Shown one piece after another: positions 42,634-48,518 of a stretch of 48,518 bases of DNA. The translations under genes were made by a program, and so were the position numbers. The DNA comes from Butyrivibrio sp. (lineage in GTDB: Bacteria > Bacillota > Clostridia > Lachnospirales > Lachnospiraceae): positions 1 through 48,518 of the forward strand of contig JAFUYO010000044.1 of NCBI GenBank assembly GCA_017470505.1, read 5' to 3'. The notes under the pieces are model-generated. The model did not search any database and was not told where the DNA came from. It saw nothing but the letters and a program-made list of their open reading frames with translations. Position 1 is the first letter of the stretch; each line of letters begins with the position of its first letter.

Positions 42634-44148
42634 TCACATTTCATCCCAGGAAGCCGACAGCTCCAGAGCACTGAGGGAGGCCTTTGCCTTATTGAGGCAC
42701 TCCTCGTACTCTTTTTCGGGGTCAGAGTCGGCGACAATTCCGGCTCCGCTCCTGACAAAAACAGTGTCGTTCTTTTTGTAGATAAGACGTATCGCGATAC
42801 AGGTGTCCATGTTACCTGTAAAATCTATGTATCCGATGGCACCTCCGTATATACCTCTCTTGGCCCCCTCGAGTTCTCCGATGAGCTGACAGGCTCTTAT
42901 CTTGGGAGCTCCGGAGAGCGTCCCCGCAGGCATCACTGCGTTTATTGCATCGAGGGCGTCAAACTCATCTCTTATCTCTCCCCTCACAGTTGATCCTATA
43001 TGCATAACATGTGAGTAGCGCTCTATTGAGTGGAGTTTTTCAACTTCGACTGAGCCGAATCTGCTAATCTTTCCGAGGTCGTTTCGCCCAAGGTCCACGA
43101 GCATATTGTGCTCCGCAAGCTCTTTTTCATCGGACAGGAGTTCCTTTTCGAGGGCCAGGTCCTCCTCTGTATCCCGCCCCCTTCTCCTGGTGCCTGCCAA
43201 CGGGAAGGTGTGGAGTATGCCGTTTTCCAGCTTTACAAGTGTCTCAGGCGAAGCTCCTGCGACCTCAACATCTGTCCCCGAGAAATAGAACATATAGGGC
43301 GAGGGATTGATCGTGCGCAGTACCCTGTAGGCCCCTAAAAGGCTCCCTCTGTAAGGGGCAGAGAGTCTGTTGGATAAGACTATCTGGAATATATCTCCCT
43401 CCCTGATATGGCTCTTGGCCTTTTCAACCATGCTGCAGTACTGCTGCCTGTCAAACAAGGGTTTAACTTCGCCTGTCAGAGTTCCTCTCTCCTCCGTTGC
43501 AGGCTCTCCGCTTCTGATAAGCTCAGCCATTTTCCCAAGCTCCTTGCAGGCCAGGTCATAGCTCTTTTCAATGTCGTCTGTCCTTGCGTTGGCGATCAGC
43601 ACGATCTTCTGGCGCAGGTTGTCAAAGGCGATCACCCTGTCAAAGAGCATGAGGTCCATATCCCTGAAGGCATCGGTATCCGGTGTGTCTACTCCGACTG
43701 ACCTCTCCACATAGCCAAAATAATCAAAGGAAAAGTAGCCGACAAATCCGCCCGTGAAAGTGGGAAGATAGTCAAACCTTTTGCTCCTGTATCGGCGGAG
43801 TATGCTCCTTAGAACTTCCCAGGGCTTGTCGGTTCTCTTTGCAGATAAAAAAGAATGAATGCCATCCGTTTCCTCTGCCCTCTCAGATGGCACAGTCACC
43901 TCTGTGACTCCGCTCTTGCTTGTCACAAGCAGCAGCGGGTCGTAGCCCATAAACGTGTATCTCCCCCAATATTCATTGGCCTTGGCCGACTCCAGCATAT
44001 AGCAGTGGATGGAAGCTTTTTTCATCCTCTTCATCAGCTCTATCGGTGTTATCATATCCGACAGAAGCTCACAGCTGACAGGGATAACGTCGGCCTCTTT
44101 CTCTGCTGCTATAGCCTTTGCCTCTTCTATGGTGATGGAAACATTCAT
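42634..44148 (-). CDS. trpE: Anthranilate synthase component I TrpE
   Basis: A 504-residue chorismate-using enzyme. The N-terminal part has the tryptophan-feedback segment (YMLESAKANEYWGRYTFMGY). The catalytic part has IVLSNRLSAPY, NPSPYMFYFSG, PETLVKLENG, FPLAGTRRRG, ELAEHNMLVDLGRNDLGKIS, AVMPAGTLSGAPKIRACQLI and the closing VRSGAGIVADSDPEKEYEEC. It converts chorismate and glutamine (via TrpG) to anthranilate. The LES-type feedback motif favours trpE over pabB. The start at 44148 has GGAGG upstream. The remaining trp genes are not in the window. Confidence 0.92.
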   Translation of the reverse strand: MNVSITIEEAKAIAAEKEADVIPVSCELLSDMITPIELMKRMKKASIHCYMLESAKANEYWGRYTFMGYDPLLLVTSKSGVTEVTVPSERAEETDGIHSFLSAKRTDKPWEVLRSILRRYRSKRFDYLPTFTGGFVGYFSFDYFGYVERSVGVDTPDTDAFRDMDLMLFDRVIAFDNLRQKIVLIANARTDDIEKSYDLACKELGKMAELIRSGEPATEERGTLTGEVKPLFDRQQYCSMVEKAKSHIREGDIFQIVLSNRLSAPYRGSLLGAYRVLRTINPSPYMFYFSGTDVEVAGASPETLVKLENGILHTFPLAGTRRRGRDTEEDLALEKELLSDEKELAEHNMLVDLGRNDLGKISRFGSVEVEKLHSIERYSHVMHIGSTVRGEIRDEFDALDAINAVMPAGTLSGAPKIRACQLIGELEGAKRGIYGGAIGYIDFTGNMDTCIAIRLIYKKNDTVFVRSGAGIVADSDPEKEYEECLNKAKASLSALELSASWDEM

Positions 44149-44180
44149 ATCATTCCTCCAAATAAAATGCATTTCCATCA

Positions 44181-44253
44181 TTATAACGCATAATTATGCA
44201 ATATTATAGGCCTGTTTGCAGCCTTCTTGAATCTTTGATTCAATATCGCTGCA
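44181..44253 (-). promoter_or_regulatory. trpE upstream region with palindromes and two TATAAT boxes
   Basis: Minus strand TATAAT occurs at 44209-44204 (with TTCAAG 17 bases upstream, 44231-44226 region) and at 44186-44181. A perfect 12-base palindrome GCATAATTATGC lies between them (44189-44200), and TTGAATC-AAA-GATTCAA stands further up (about 44228-44244). These could be operator sites. I see no Trp-rich leader peptide and no T-box, so the control mode is open. Confidence 0.4.
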
Positions 44254-44269
44254 GACTTTTTATCCTGCC

Positions 44270-45169
44270 TTAGGGCTCCGAAGTCTGTCCACGCAGAAAC
44301 GCGCAGCTGACAATTGAGTAGACCAGATACGTGATCAATACTCCAAAACAGACATCCGACAGATAATGATTTGTCATATGGATCCGGTTATAACCGTAGA
44401 TAATGACAAACACACACGACAGCGCAAATGCCATCATGTTTTTTTGACTGCTTCTCTTTTTCATGACATCTGTCAGCATTGGCAGAGCAAACATCATGCT
44501 CGCAATGGTCATATTGCCGCTCGGCCAGCTCCTTAAATTATCATCGCTCCCTGCCAGATTGGGAACCATCTGCCACCAGTTGCGAAATTCTGCCCTCGGA
44601 TCATCGAGGGTGATCAGATACTTGTACCTCGGGCGGGAAGCGACCTGTTTGAGCCAAAGGTTTATATTGTCCGCGGCAATGCCCGCAATCAGAATGGATG
44701 CGCCGACAGCAATCAGCTTATCGGGATTACTCTCATCAACCAATCGAATCACAACAAAAGGAACCCAGCTGTACAGAACCGCCCAAAAAAGCCAGCAGAC
44801 AACAGACAATACAGCAGGTGACTCGCCGGCTGTGTATCCAAACAGTGCACGAACAGCCTTTCCGTTATAACTGTTGGAATAATATACCGCCATGAACCAG
44901 CCAAGTATCAGAAGAGTCCAAGCCAGGAAGCGATATCTCTCGCCCTTTTTCCTTAGTCCTGAGTACAGGCAGGCTCCTGCTGCCGGATACAGGCAATAGG
45001 AGAAGTAAGAACCGTAGGTGGCAAAGAATGCGCCCAGCTCCGTTTTATTAGCCAGGGCGACATTTATTTCAAAATCCCTGAAAGAGCCGATGACAATTCC
45101 CAAAACACATGTAGCTATGACTGCCCAAAAGCAGCCAATTGGCATAGACATTACTGTTTTTTTGTTCAT
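44270..45169 (-). CDS. PAP2-family membrane protein
   Basis: A 299-residue protein with about seven membrane helices. The phosphatase motifs are LKQVASRPRYKYL (K-x6-RP), SWPSGNM (PSGH position, but Asn instead of His) and YNRIHMTNHYLSDVC (SR-x5-H-x3-D position, with Asn-Arg). The family dephosphorylates lipid phosphates such as undecaprenyl pyrophosphate. The PSGN change removes a conserved acid/base His, so activity may be altered. Ribosome site GGAGG. It is monocistronic, upstream of trpE on the same strand with a gap of 121 bases. Confidence 0.82.
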   Translation of the reverse strand: MNKKTVMSMPIGCFWAVIATCVLGIVIGSFRDFEINVALANKTELGAFFATYGSYFSYCLYPAAGACLYSGLRKKGERYRFLAWTLLILGWFMAVYYSNSYNGKAVRALFGYTAGESPAVLSVVCWLFWAVLYSWVPFVVIRLVDESNPDKLIAVGASILIAGIAADNINLWLKQVASRPRYKYLITLDDPRAEFRNWWQMVPNLAGSDDNLRSWPSGNMTIASMMFALPMLTDVMKKRSSQKNMMAFALSCVFVIIYGYNRIHMTNHYLSDVCFGVLITYLVYSIVSCAFLRGQTSEP

Positions 45170-45309
45170 GATATAATCCTCCGTCTACAGACTATGAAAT
45201 CTTTTTGTATATTATATCAGATTTAGGTACGGAAATATGCATCAAACTCAGTATTTATGGGCGTTTGACGATGTTTTTTCTTCTGTTCAGCATACCCTGT
45301 TTACGCCCT

Positions 45310-45378
45310 TTAAGGCAGTCTGTAGTTTGGGGTATCGCCGCCAATCTCAACGGTGAAACCCCGGATCCGTCCAGCCAT
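45310..45378 (-). pseudogene. N-terminal stub of a phage tail tape-measure protein
   Basis: A strong GCAGGAGGGACATAG site precedes ATG at 45378, and the frame reads MAGRIRGFTVEIGGDT before diverging (PNYRLP) and stopping. The opening M-A-x-R-I-x-G-x-T-V-E-I-G-G-D-T is the typical start of tape-measure proteins in Firmicutes phages, which are 800 residues or more. Only 16 family residues are left, so it is a scar of a lost prophage. Confidence 0.5.
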
Positions 45379-45459
45379 CTATGTCCCTCCTGCAGGAAGT
45401 TCCTCTTCCTTACATATCCCAGTCAAAGAAAGAGTGATCTTTTAACCCCCTCTCAGAGA

Positions 45460-45507
45460 AAAAAGCAAAAAATAAGACCCAGAAGATTTAACTCTTCTGA
45501 GCCTTAT
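45460..45507 (-). terminator. Terminator of the Panacea-type antitoxin gene
   Basis: Minus strand: ATAAG-x3-CAGAAGA pairs with TCTTCTG-x3-CTTAT (arms 45499-45493/45486-45480 and the outer 45507-45503/45476-45472), followed by TTTTTGC and another T run. It lies about 40 bases past the stop at 45544. Confidence 0.75.
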
Positions 45508-45543
45508 GCTCTGATTTTATAAACCGGATTCAATTATTATGGA

Positions 45544-46453
45544 TCATGATGCTTTATCAAGCATGTCATGGATATATGTCCGAAGACCGTCCTCCGTGTC
45601 TATGCCGTATTTCTGGTTTATAAGGATATAATACTTCATGATCCGTTCTTTCGGCAGAAGCTCACTGGAAGGAATGCTGTCTCCATATCCTTTTCTCGCT
45701 TCCATCCACGGATCCTCATTATGTGTGATCCTCTCCAGTACCTTTCCGCCATACATCCCAAACGTATTCACAACAAGGTCAATCACACGTTTCTCGTCAT
45801 CCGTCAGGGCATCCTCTGTCCCTTCCAGAAGCGCGAACCGCGCATCATCGATCGGATTATATTTGAAATCCCGGAACAGCTCATATACCTCCGGATAGAC
45901 CGGACCGTGTACCCAAGCCCTGCAATCCTCTTCAAAGATTGGTCTTCCATATAATGCGGAATATACTCCCTGTATAAAGTAAAGCAGCTTCTGAAGCATG
46001 AGAGGCGTTACCTCCTCCAGCTTTTCAAAGATATATGCGATCACCCGGAGCATCTTATCTGATACGGAAAACAGGCTTTCTATGCTTTCTGCCGCAGTAA
46101 AAGCTTTCCTGTATGCCGCATCCGTCAGCTTCTCTCTGTTCTCCATGAGCTTCTGCTTCATGTATGCTGGAGATGAAAGTGCTGCTTTCATGACATCTGA
46201 ATACTCTTTGGAAGGCACCTGTCCTTCCAGGTATCTCGGAATCGTTACCTCTCCGAACCCAAGCGCCAGGGACAACGGAGCCTTTCCGATCTTATAGATC
46301 TTCATCAGCCTTTCGATATCATCAATCGATACAAGCCCCTCTGCCGCCCTGTACTGCTCATCGATTTCCTGAACATTCTTATCAATAAGTCCCGGAATGC
46401 TCATTTCCTCTCCGCACTGTGCACAGACAGCCACAGTAATTGCAAAGGTATAT
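45544..46453 (-). pseudogene. Panacea/SocA-domain antitoxin with MqsA-like front, cut by an insertion sequence
   Basis: The open part (296 codons from a GTG at 46434) begins mid-domain: AVCAQCGEEMSIPGLIDKNV is the second half of an MqsA/YgiT-type zinc finger (only one of the C-x-x-C pairs left). A helix-turn-helix follows (IDDIERLMKIYKIGKAPLSL, FGEVTIPRYLEG). The C-terminal DUF4065/Panacea domain has TPLMLQKLLYFIQGVYSALY, FEEDCRAWVHGPVYPEVYEL and ITHNEDPWMEARKGY. In-frame codons continue upstream (YTFAITVAVC) to 46453, where the insertion sequence starts. Panacea antitoxins neutralise diverse toxins; no toxin gene is visible next to it. The remaining product lacks part of its metal site. Confidence 0.78.
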
Positions 46454-46483
46454 TAAAACTTTCCCAAATTTTGGAACTATATA
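46454..46483 (+). repeat. Left terminal inverted repeat of the insertion sequence
   Basis: Thirty bases starting TAAAACTTTCCC and ending GGAACTATATA; it differs from the other end only at the two central positions. Confidence 0.9.
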
Positions 46484-46486
46484 GCA

Positions 46487-46504
46487 GGCTGAGATGCCTC
46501 AGCC
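46487..46504 (-). terminator. Hairpin spanning the transposase stop codon
   Basis: Perfect 7-base stem GGCTGAG / CTCAGCC with an ATGC loop; the transposase TGA lies inside it. It may limit transcription out of or into the element; no clear T run follows. Confidence 0.5.
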
Positions 46505-48265
46505 CACTATAGAATCTTTTCGAGGCCTCCCCCTTAGCCGTTTGGGTTTATTTGCCAGCTCGGATTGATCAGGATTTTTTCGTGGTCTTCCTCTTGGACG
46601 CTTGGGTTTGTCGGAAGCTGCGCTTGTGTCTGGATTCTTTCTGGGACGTCCACGTGGTCGCTTAGGTTTAACTGTAACCTCGTCTTGTTCTGGATTTTTC
46701 CGTGGTCTTCCTCTTGGTCGTTTAGGATTGTTGACCTGATCATTTTCTGTCGACGACTGATTTTTAGGCCGCCCTCTCTTGGCCGGAGTTTTAACAGGTT
46801 CTTCTCCCGTAGCGAGGCCAAGAGATAAGAGGATTTCGTTATTCTTCTTTATCGGAGAAAACCAGTTCTCATCCGATATTTTGGGTGATGGCTCGACTGG
46901 GCAGTCTTTCGCACGCCATATTTGCGAAAGATCTTTCAGCATATCGCCGTAAGTGGTTTTGTTTAAGATGCCCGCTTTTTTTGCCTTGGTAACCATGCGG
47001 CATGTAAGTACGGTTGACACAAAGTTGATAAATTCAGAGCCGATTACAGAATAGTTGCCCTGCACATTTGTCTCTGTCAGTTCTTCGTCGCTTTTATAAT
47101 GCTTGAACATAAGCTCTATCTGCCATCTGCTGTCATAACAGAGATACGCGGTATCAACAGTAAGGTCTACATCAGACTCAAAGACGATTACGCCAAAAGT
47201 ATCTTCTTTCCTGTTGTATTTTTTGCTGTCAAATTTGCCTTTTCGTTGAGCGTTAAATATAAAGTTATATCCCTCGCGGGCAGAAGCCTTGAGATCCTTG
47301 AATGCGTATAGGTACTTTCCATCGGGAAGCTGAACCTTCTTTGCGACTACAGGTTTGTCAATGTCCATTACAATCTCGTCAGGTTGGAGCAGATTGTATT
47401 TCTCGATACGTTTGTCATCCCTTTTTATGGGAGTGAGATAATGTAATTCGGGACGGCTCTTCAGTTCGGCTGCAATTGCATCAGGTGGGAACCCTTTATC
47501 ATTTACAATGATGCCTTTTTGAATGTTATTGGATTTTATAAATTCGGGGTACGCCCCAGCATCAATGCAGTTGCCGGGAAAGACCTTGGAACATACCGGC
47601 TCCATTTCCTCTATATCATAACAGTACAAAATGGAAATATCAGGCACGCCTTTCATCTTAAATTTGTAAGACATATCGGAAAGCGTATTTACAGTGCTTG
47701 TATTCTGCTTTAGTGTTCCATCTATCGCAAGGTGATGCTCCGCACAGACTCTGTCAAGCCGCTTTGAATAAAAATCCTGCTGCTTTTTCTCGTCCATTCC
47801 AAGCTTTTTAAGAAATGTGCTGACGGAGTTTTTTGATAGTGCCGCACCAGGATAATAAATACTAACATAGGATGCCTGGTAAGCAGAGGCGAGCCGACTG
47901 CACTTAATGCCATGATCGCACACTCGCAGCGAAGCCATCGCCATTATCGTACATGCATCACTGGCGGGATAGACATCAAGAAGGTCTGCATACAGGTCAG
48001 CAGAAACGCTTTTTACAAACGCGGCATTTCCATAACACAGTTGCGTGGGACCATCTTCCGCAATAGCGGACTTGATTGGAACAAACTTGAAATCAATTAT
48101 ATGACCAATAATCCTGCCGTTCCGAGGTTGGGGATTGCCGCCTGAAATATATACCGTTCCTTTACGCTCCCTCACGGCATAACGCAAAACAGAATTGCTG
48201 CCGGTATCAACTACCACCGTATTCTTTGGACGTTGTACTGACCTAACATTATCAGGAACACTCAT
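46499..48265 (-). CDS. DDE transposase with a tandem AT-hook tail
   Basis: A 588-residue transposase with an RNase H-like core: D182 (HHLAIDGTLKQ), D256 (GIIVNDKGFP) and E384 in SRWQIELMFKHYK (the Y-x-x-R-W-x-I-E-x-x-F-x-x-x-K pattern of IS4-type enzymes). The last 95 residues hold one degenerate (AKRGRPKN) and four good AT-hooks in a 20-residue repeat, PKRPRGRPRKNP plus a variable acidic spacer. AT-hooks grip the minor groove of A/T-rich DNA, which the element's right 250 bases supply. The start follows AAGGTGTCAT. The central helical region is intact, so the enzyme is probably active. Confidence 0.88.
   Translation of the reverse strand: MSVPDNVRSVQRPKNTVVVDTGSNSVLRYAVRERKGTVYISGGNPQPRNGRIIGHIIDFKFVPIKSAIAEDGPTQLCYGNAAFVKSVSADLYADLLDVYPASDACTIMAMASLRVCDHGIKCSRLASAYQASYVSIYYPGAALSKNSVSTFLKKLGMDEKKQQDFYSKRLDRVCAEHHLAIDGTLKQNTSTVNTLSDMSYKFKMKGVPDISILYCYDIEEMEPVCSKVFPGNCIDAGAYPEFIKSNNIQKGIIVNDKGFPPDAIAAELKSRPELHYLTPIKRDDKRIEKYNLLQPDEIVMDIDKPVVAKKVQLPDGKYLYAFKDLKASAREGYNFIFNAQRKGKFDSKKYNRKEDTFGVIVFESDVDLTVDTAYLCYDSRWQIELMFKHYKSDEELTETNVQGNYSVIGSEFINFVSTVLTCRMVTKAKKAGILNKTTYGDMLKDLSQIWRAKDCPVEPSPKISDENWFSPIKKNNEILLSLGLATGEEPVKTPAKRGRPKNQSSTENDQVNNPKRPRGRPRKNPEQDEVTVKPKRPRGRPRKNPDTSAASDKPKRPRGRPRKNPDQSELANKPKRLRGRPRKDSIVG
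46515..46755 (-). repeat. 60-bp tandem repeat encoding AT-hooks
   Basis: Four consecutive copies of a 60-base unit (20 codons), the last one partial, encode PKRPRGRPRKNP with the final copy PKRLRGRPRKDS. Spacers between the hooks diverge (EQDEVTVK, DTSAASDK, DQSELANK), so the hook is the selected part. Confidence 0.85.
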
Positions 48266-48488
48266 ATGACACCTTCATTCAAAAAAAATATAAAATCAAA
48301 ATAAATGTTTATAAAATATAGTTCAATTATATACTATTTTGAACTATAGTTCAATATTTATTTGAATAAAAATGTATTTTTTACTATTTTTTTTGCTGCT
48401 AAATATGGTATAAAACGCAGCAAATCATACAAAATGCAGTAATTATCCGACCGTGATTAGCGATAAACTGCAAAAATACAGGCCTTTT
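48266..48488. promoter_or_regulatory. A/T-rich subterminal region of the insertion sequence with repeated GAACTATA sites
   Basis: Upstream of the transposase start lies an A/T-rich stretch with TATAGTTCAA at 48317-48326 and again at 48345-48354. The second copy is half of a perfect 16-base palindrome, TTGAACTATAGTTCAA (48339-48354). The same GAACTATA core is part of both terminal repeats. A stem TTTGCTGC / GCAGCAAA sits at 48392-48399 and 48417-48424. These are probable transposase-binding and promoter-control sites. Confidence 0.55.
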
Positions 48489-48518
48489 TATATAGTTCCA
48501 AATATTGGGAAAGTTTTA
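48489..48518 (-). repeat. Right terminal inverted repeat of the insertion sequence
   Basis: Inverted copy of the left repeat (28 of 30 bases), ending at the last base of the window. Confidence 0.9.

Larger units (their letters stand above)
45170..45543. other. 374-base interval with the PAP2 promoter side, a phage scar and a terminator
   Basis: The interval contains the start region of the PAP2 gene (TATAAT near 45218 on the minus strand), the tape-measure fragment described separately, a minus-strand terminator at 45460-45507, and no intact gene. The open frame on the plus strand across it has no ribosome site and no recognisable content. Confidence 0.5.
46454..48518 (-). mobile_element. 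Complete 2065-bp insertion sequence with 30-bp terminal inverted repeats
   Basis: The left end (46454-46483, TAAAACTTTCCCAA...) and the right end (48489-48518, inverted) match at 28 of 30 bases. One large minus-strand transposase gene occupies the middle. The element interrupts the antitoxin gene. The window ends exactly at the last base of the right repeat, so the target duplication cannot be judged. The transposase belongs to the broad IS4/IS1634-like DDE group; I am not certain of the family. Confidence 0.88.

Noticed and set aside
45205-45522. 105-codon plus-strand frame
   Set aside because: No ribosome site, no family features, and it runs antisense to the tape-measure stub and the terminator.
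1-48518. CRISPR array, tRNA or rRNA genes
   Set aside because: No regularly spaced direct repeats with unique spacers and no tRNA cloverleaf or rRNA-conserved stretch was seen by eye; a dedicated scan was not possible.

Overview
The window looks like a chromosomal segment of an anaerobic Gram-positive Firmicute of the Lachnospiraceae type (Butyrivibrio-like rumen or gut organism; genus is inference). The basis is strong AAGGAGG-type ribosome binding sites, intrinsic terminators, several chemoreceptor and degenerate cyclic-di-GMP-type proteins, a paired GlgC/GlgD glycogen enzyme, a DUF6110/P-type ATPase pair, and a BioY/BirA biotin module. No rRNA, tRNA or CRISPR array was seen.

Layout. (1) 1-7150 is accessory DNA. 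It holds fragments of a phage DNA polymerase and of a type I methyltransferase (hsdM), and an intact two-gene AAA-ATPase + subtilisin-like protease operon that matches the IetAS anti-foreign-DNA system, with its own promoter and repeated operator-like sites. It continues with an AraC/RsgA chimeric scar, a small Nif11-like protein, a MarR regulator with three operator copies, and a headless DUF4143 ATPase. (2) 7150-15500 carries a clipped alpha/beta hydrolase, a hexapeptide acetyltransferase, a membrane-anchored SGNH esterase with a Glu/Lys repeat tail, a metal P-type ATPase with DUF6110, a GNAT protein, birA, and divergent bioY. (3) 15494-23574 is a minus-strand signalling block: EAL-HDOD protein, giant 7TM/GGDEF*/EAL* hybrid kinase, double-receiver protein, and a second 7TM/GGDEF*/EAL* protein (asterisks mark degenerate domains). 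It is followed by a small double-glycine leader peptide gene. (4) 23699-32850 holds a polyprenyl-type glycosyltransferase, glgC-glgD, two chemoreceptor-type proteins, small unknown proteins and a lipoprotein. (5) 32853-41885 is a peptide-uptake operon, pepF-oppA-oppB-oppC-oppD-oppF on the minus strand, whose OppC has an unusual 240-residue outer insertion. (6) 42011-45169 contains trpG, trpE and a PAP2-family membrane protein. (7) 45200-48518 is again accessory: a phage tape-measure scar, a Panacea/SocA-type antitoxin gene cut by an insertion sequence, and a complete 2065-bp insertion sequence. Its right terminal inverted repeat coincides with the end of the window, and its transposase ends in tandem AT-hooks.

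How it fits together. The metabolic core is peptide import plus intracellular M3 peptidase, glycogen synthesis, biotin uptake coupled to biotin ligation, and anthranilate synthesis. The regulatory core is the multi-domain phosphorelay operon, built on apparently inactive cyclic-di-GMP domains. Both ends of the window are mosaics of gene fragments joined at abrupt breakpoints, typical of a defence/mobile-element hotspot. Several of those fragments (hsdM, rsgA) carry internal deletions. The two best candidates for under-described biology are the signalling operon with its adjacent double-glycine peptide and the IetAS operon with its operator array. All calls rest on reading motifs by eye; no database search was run.
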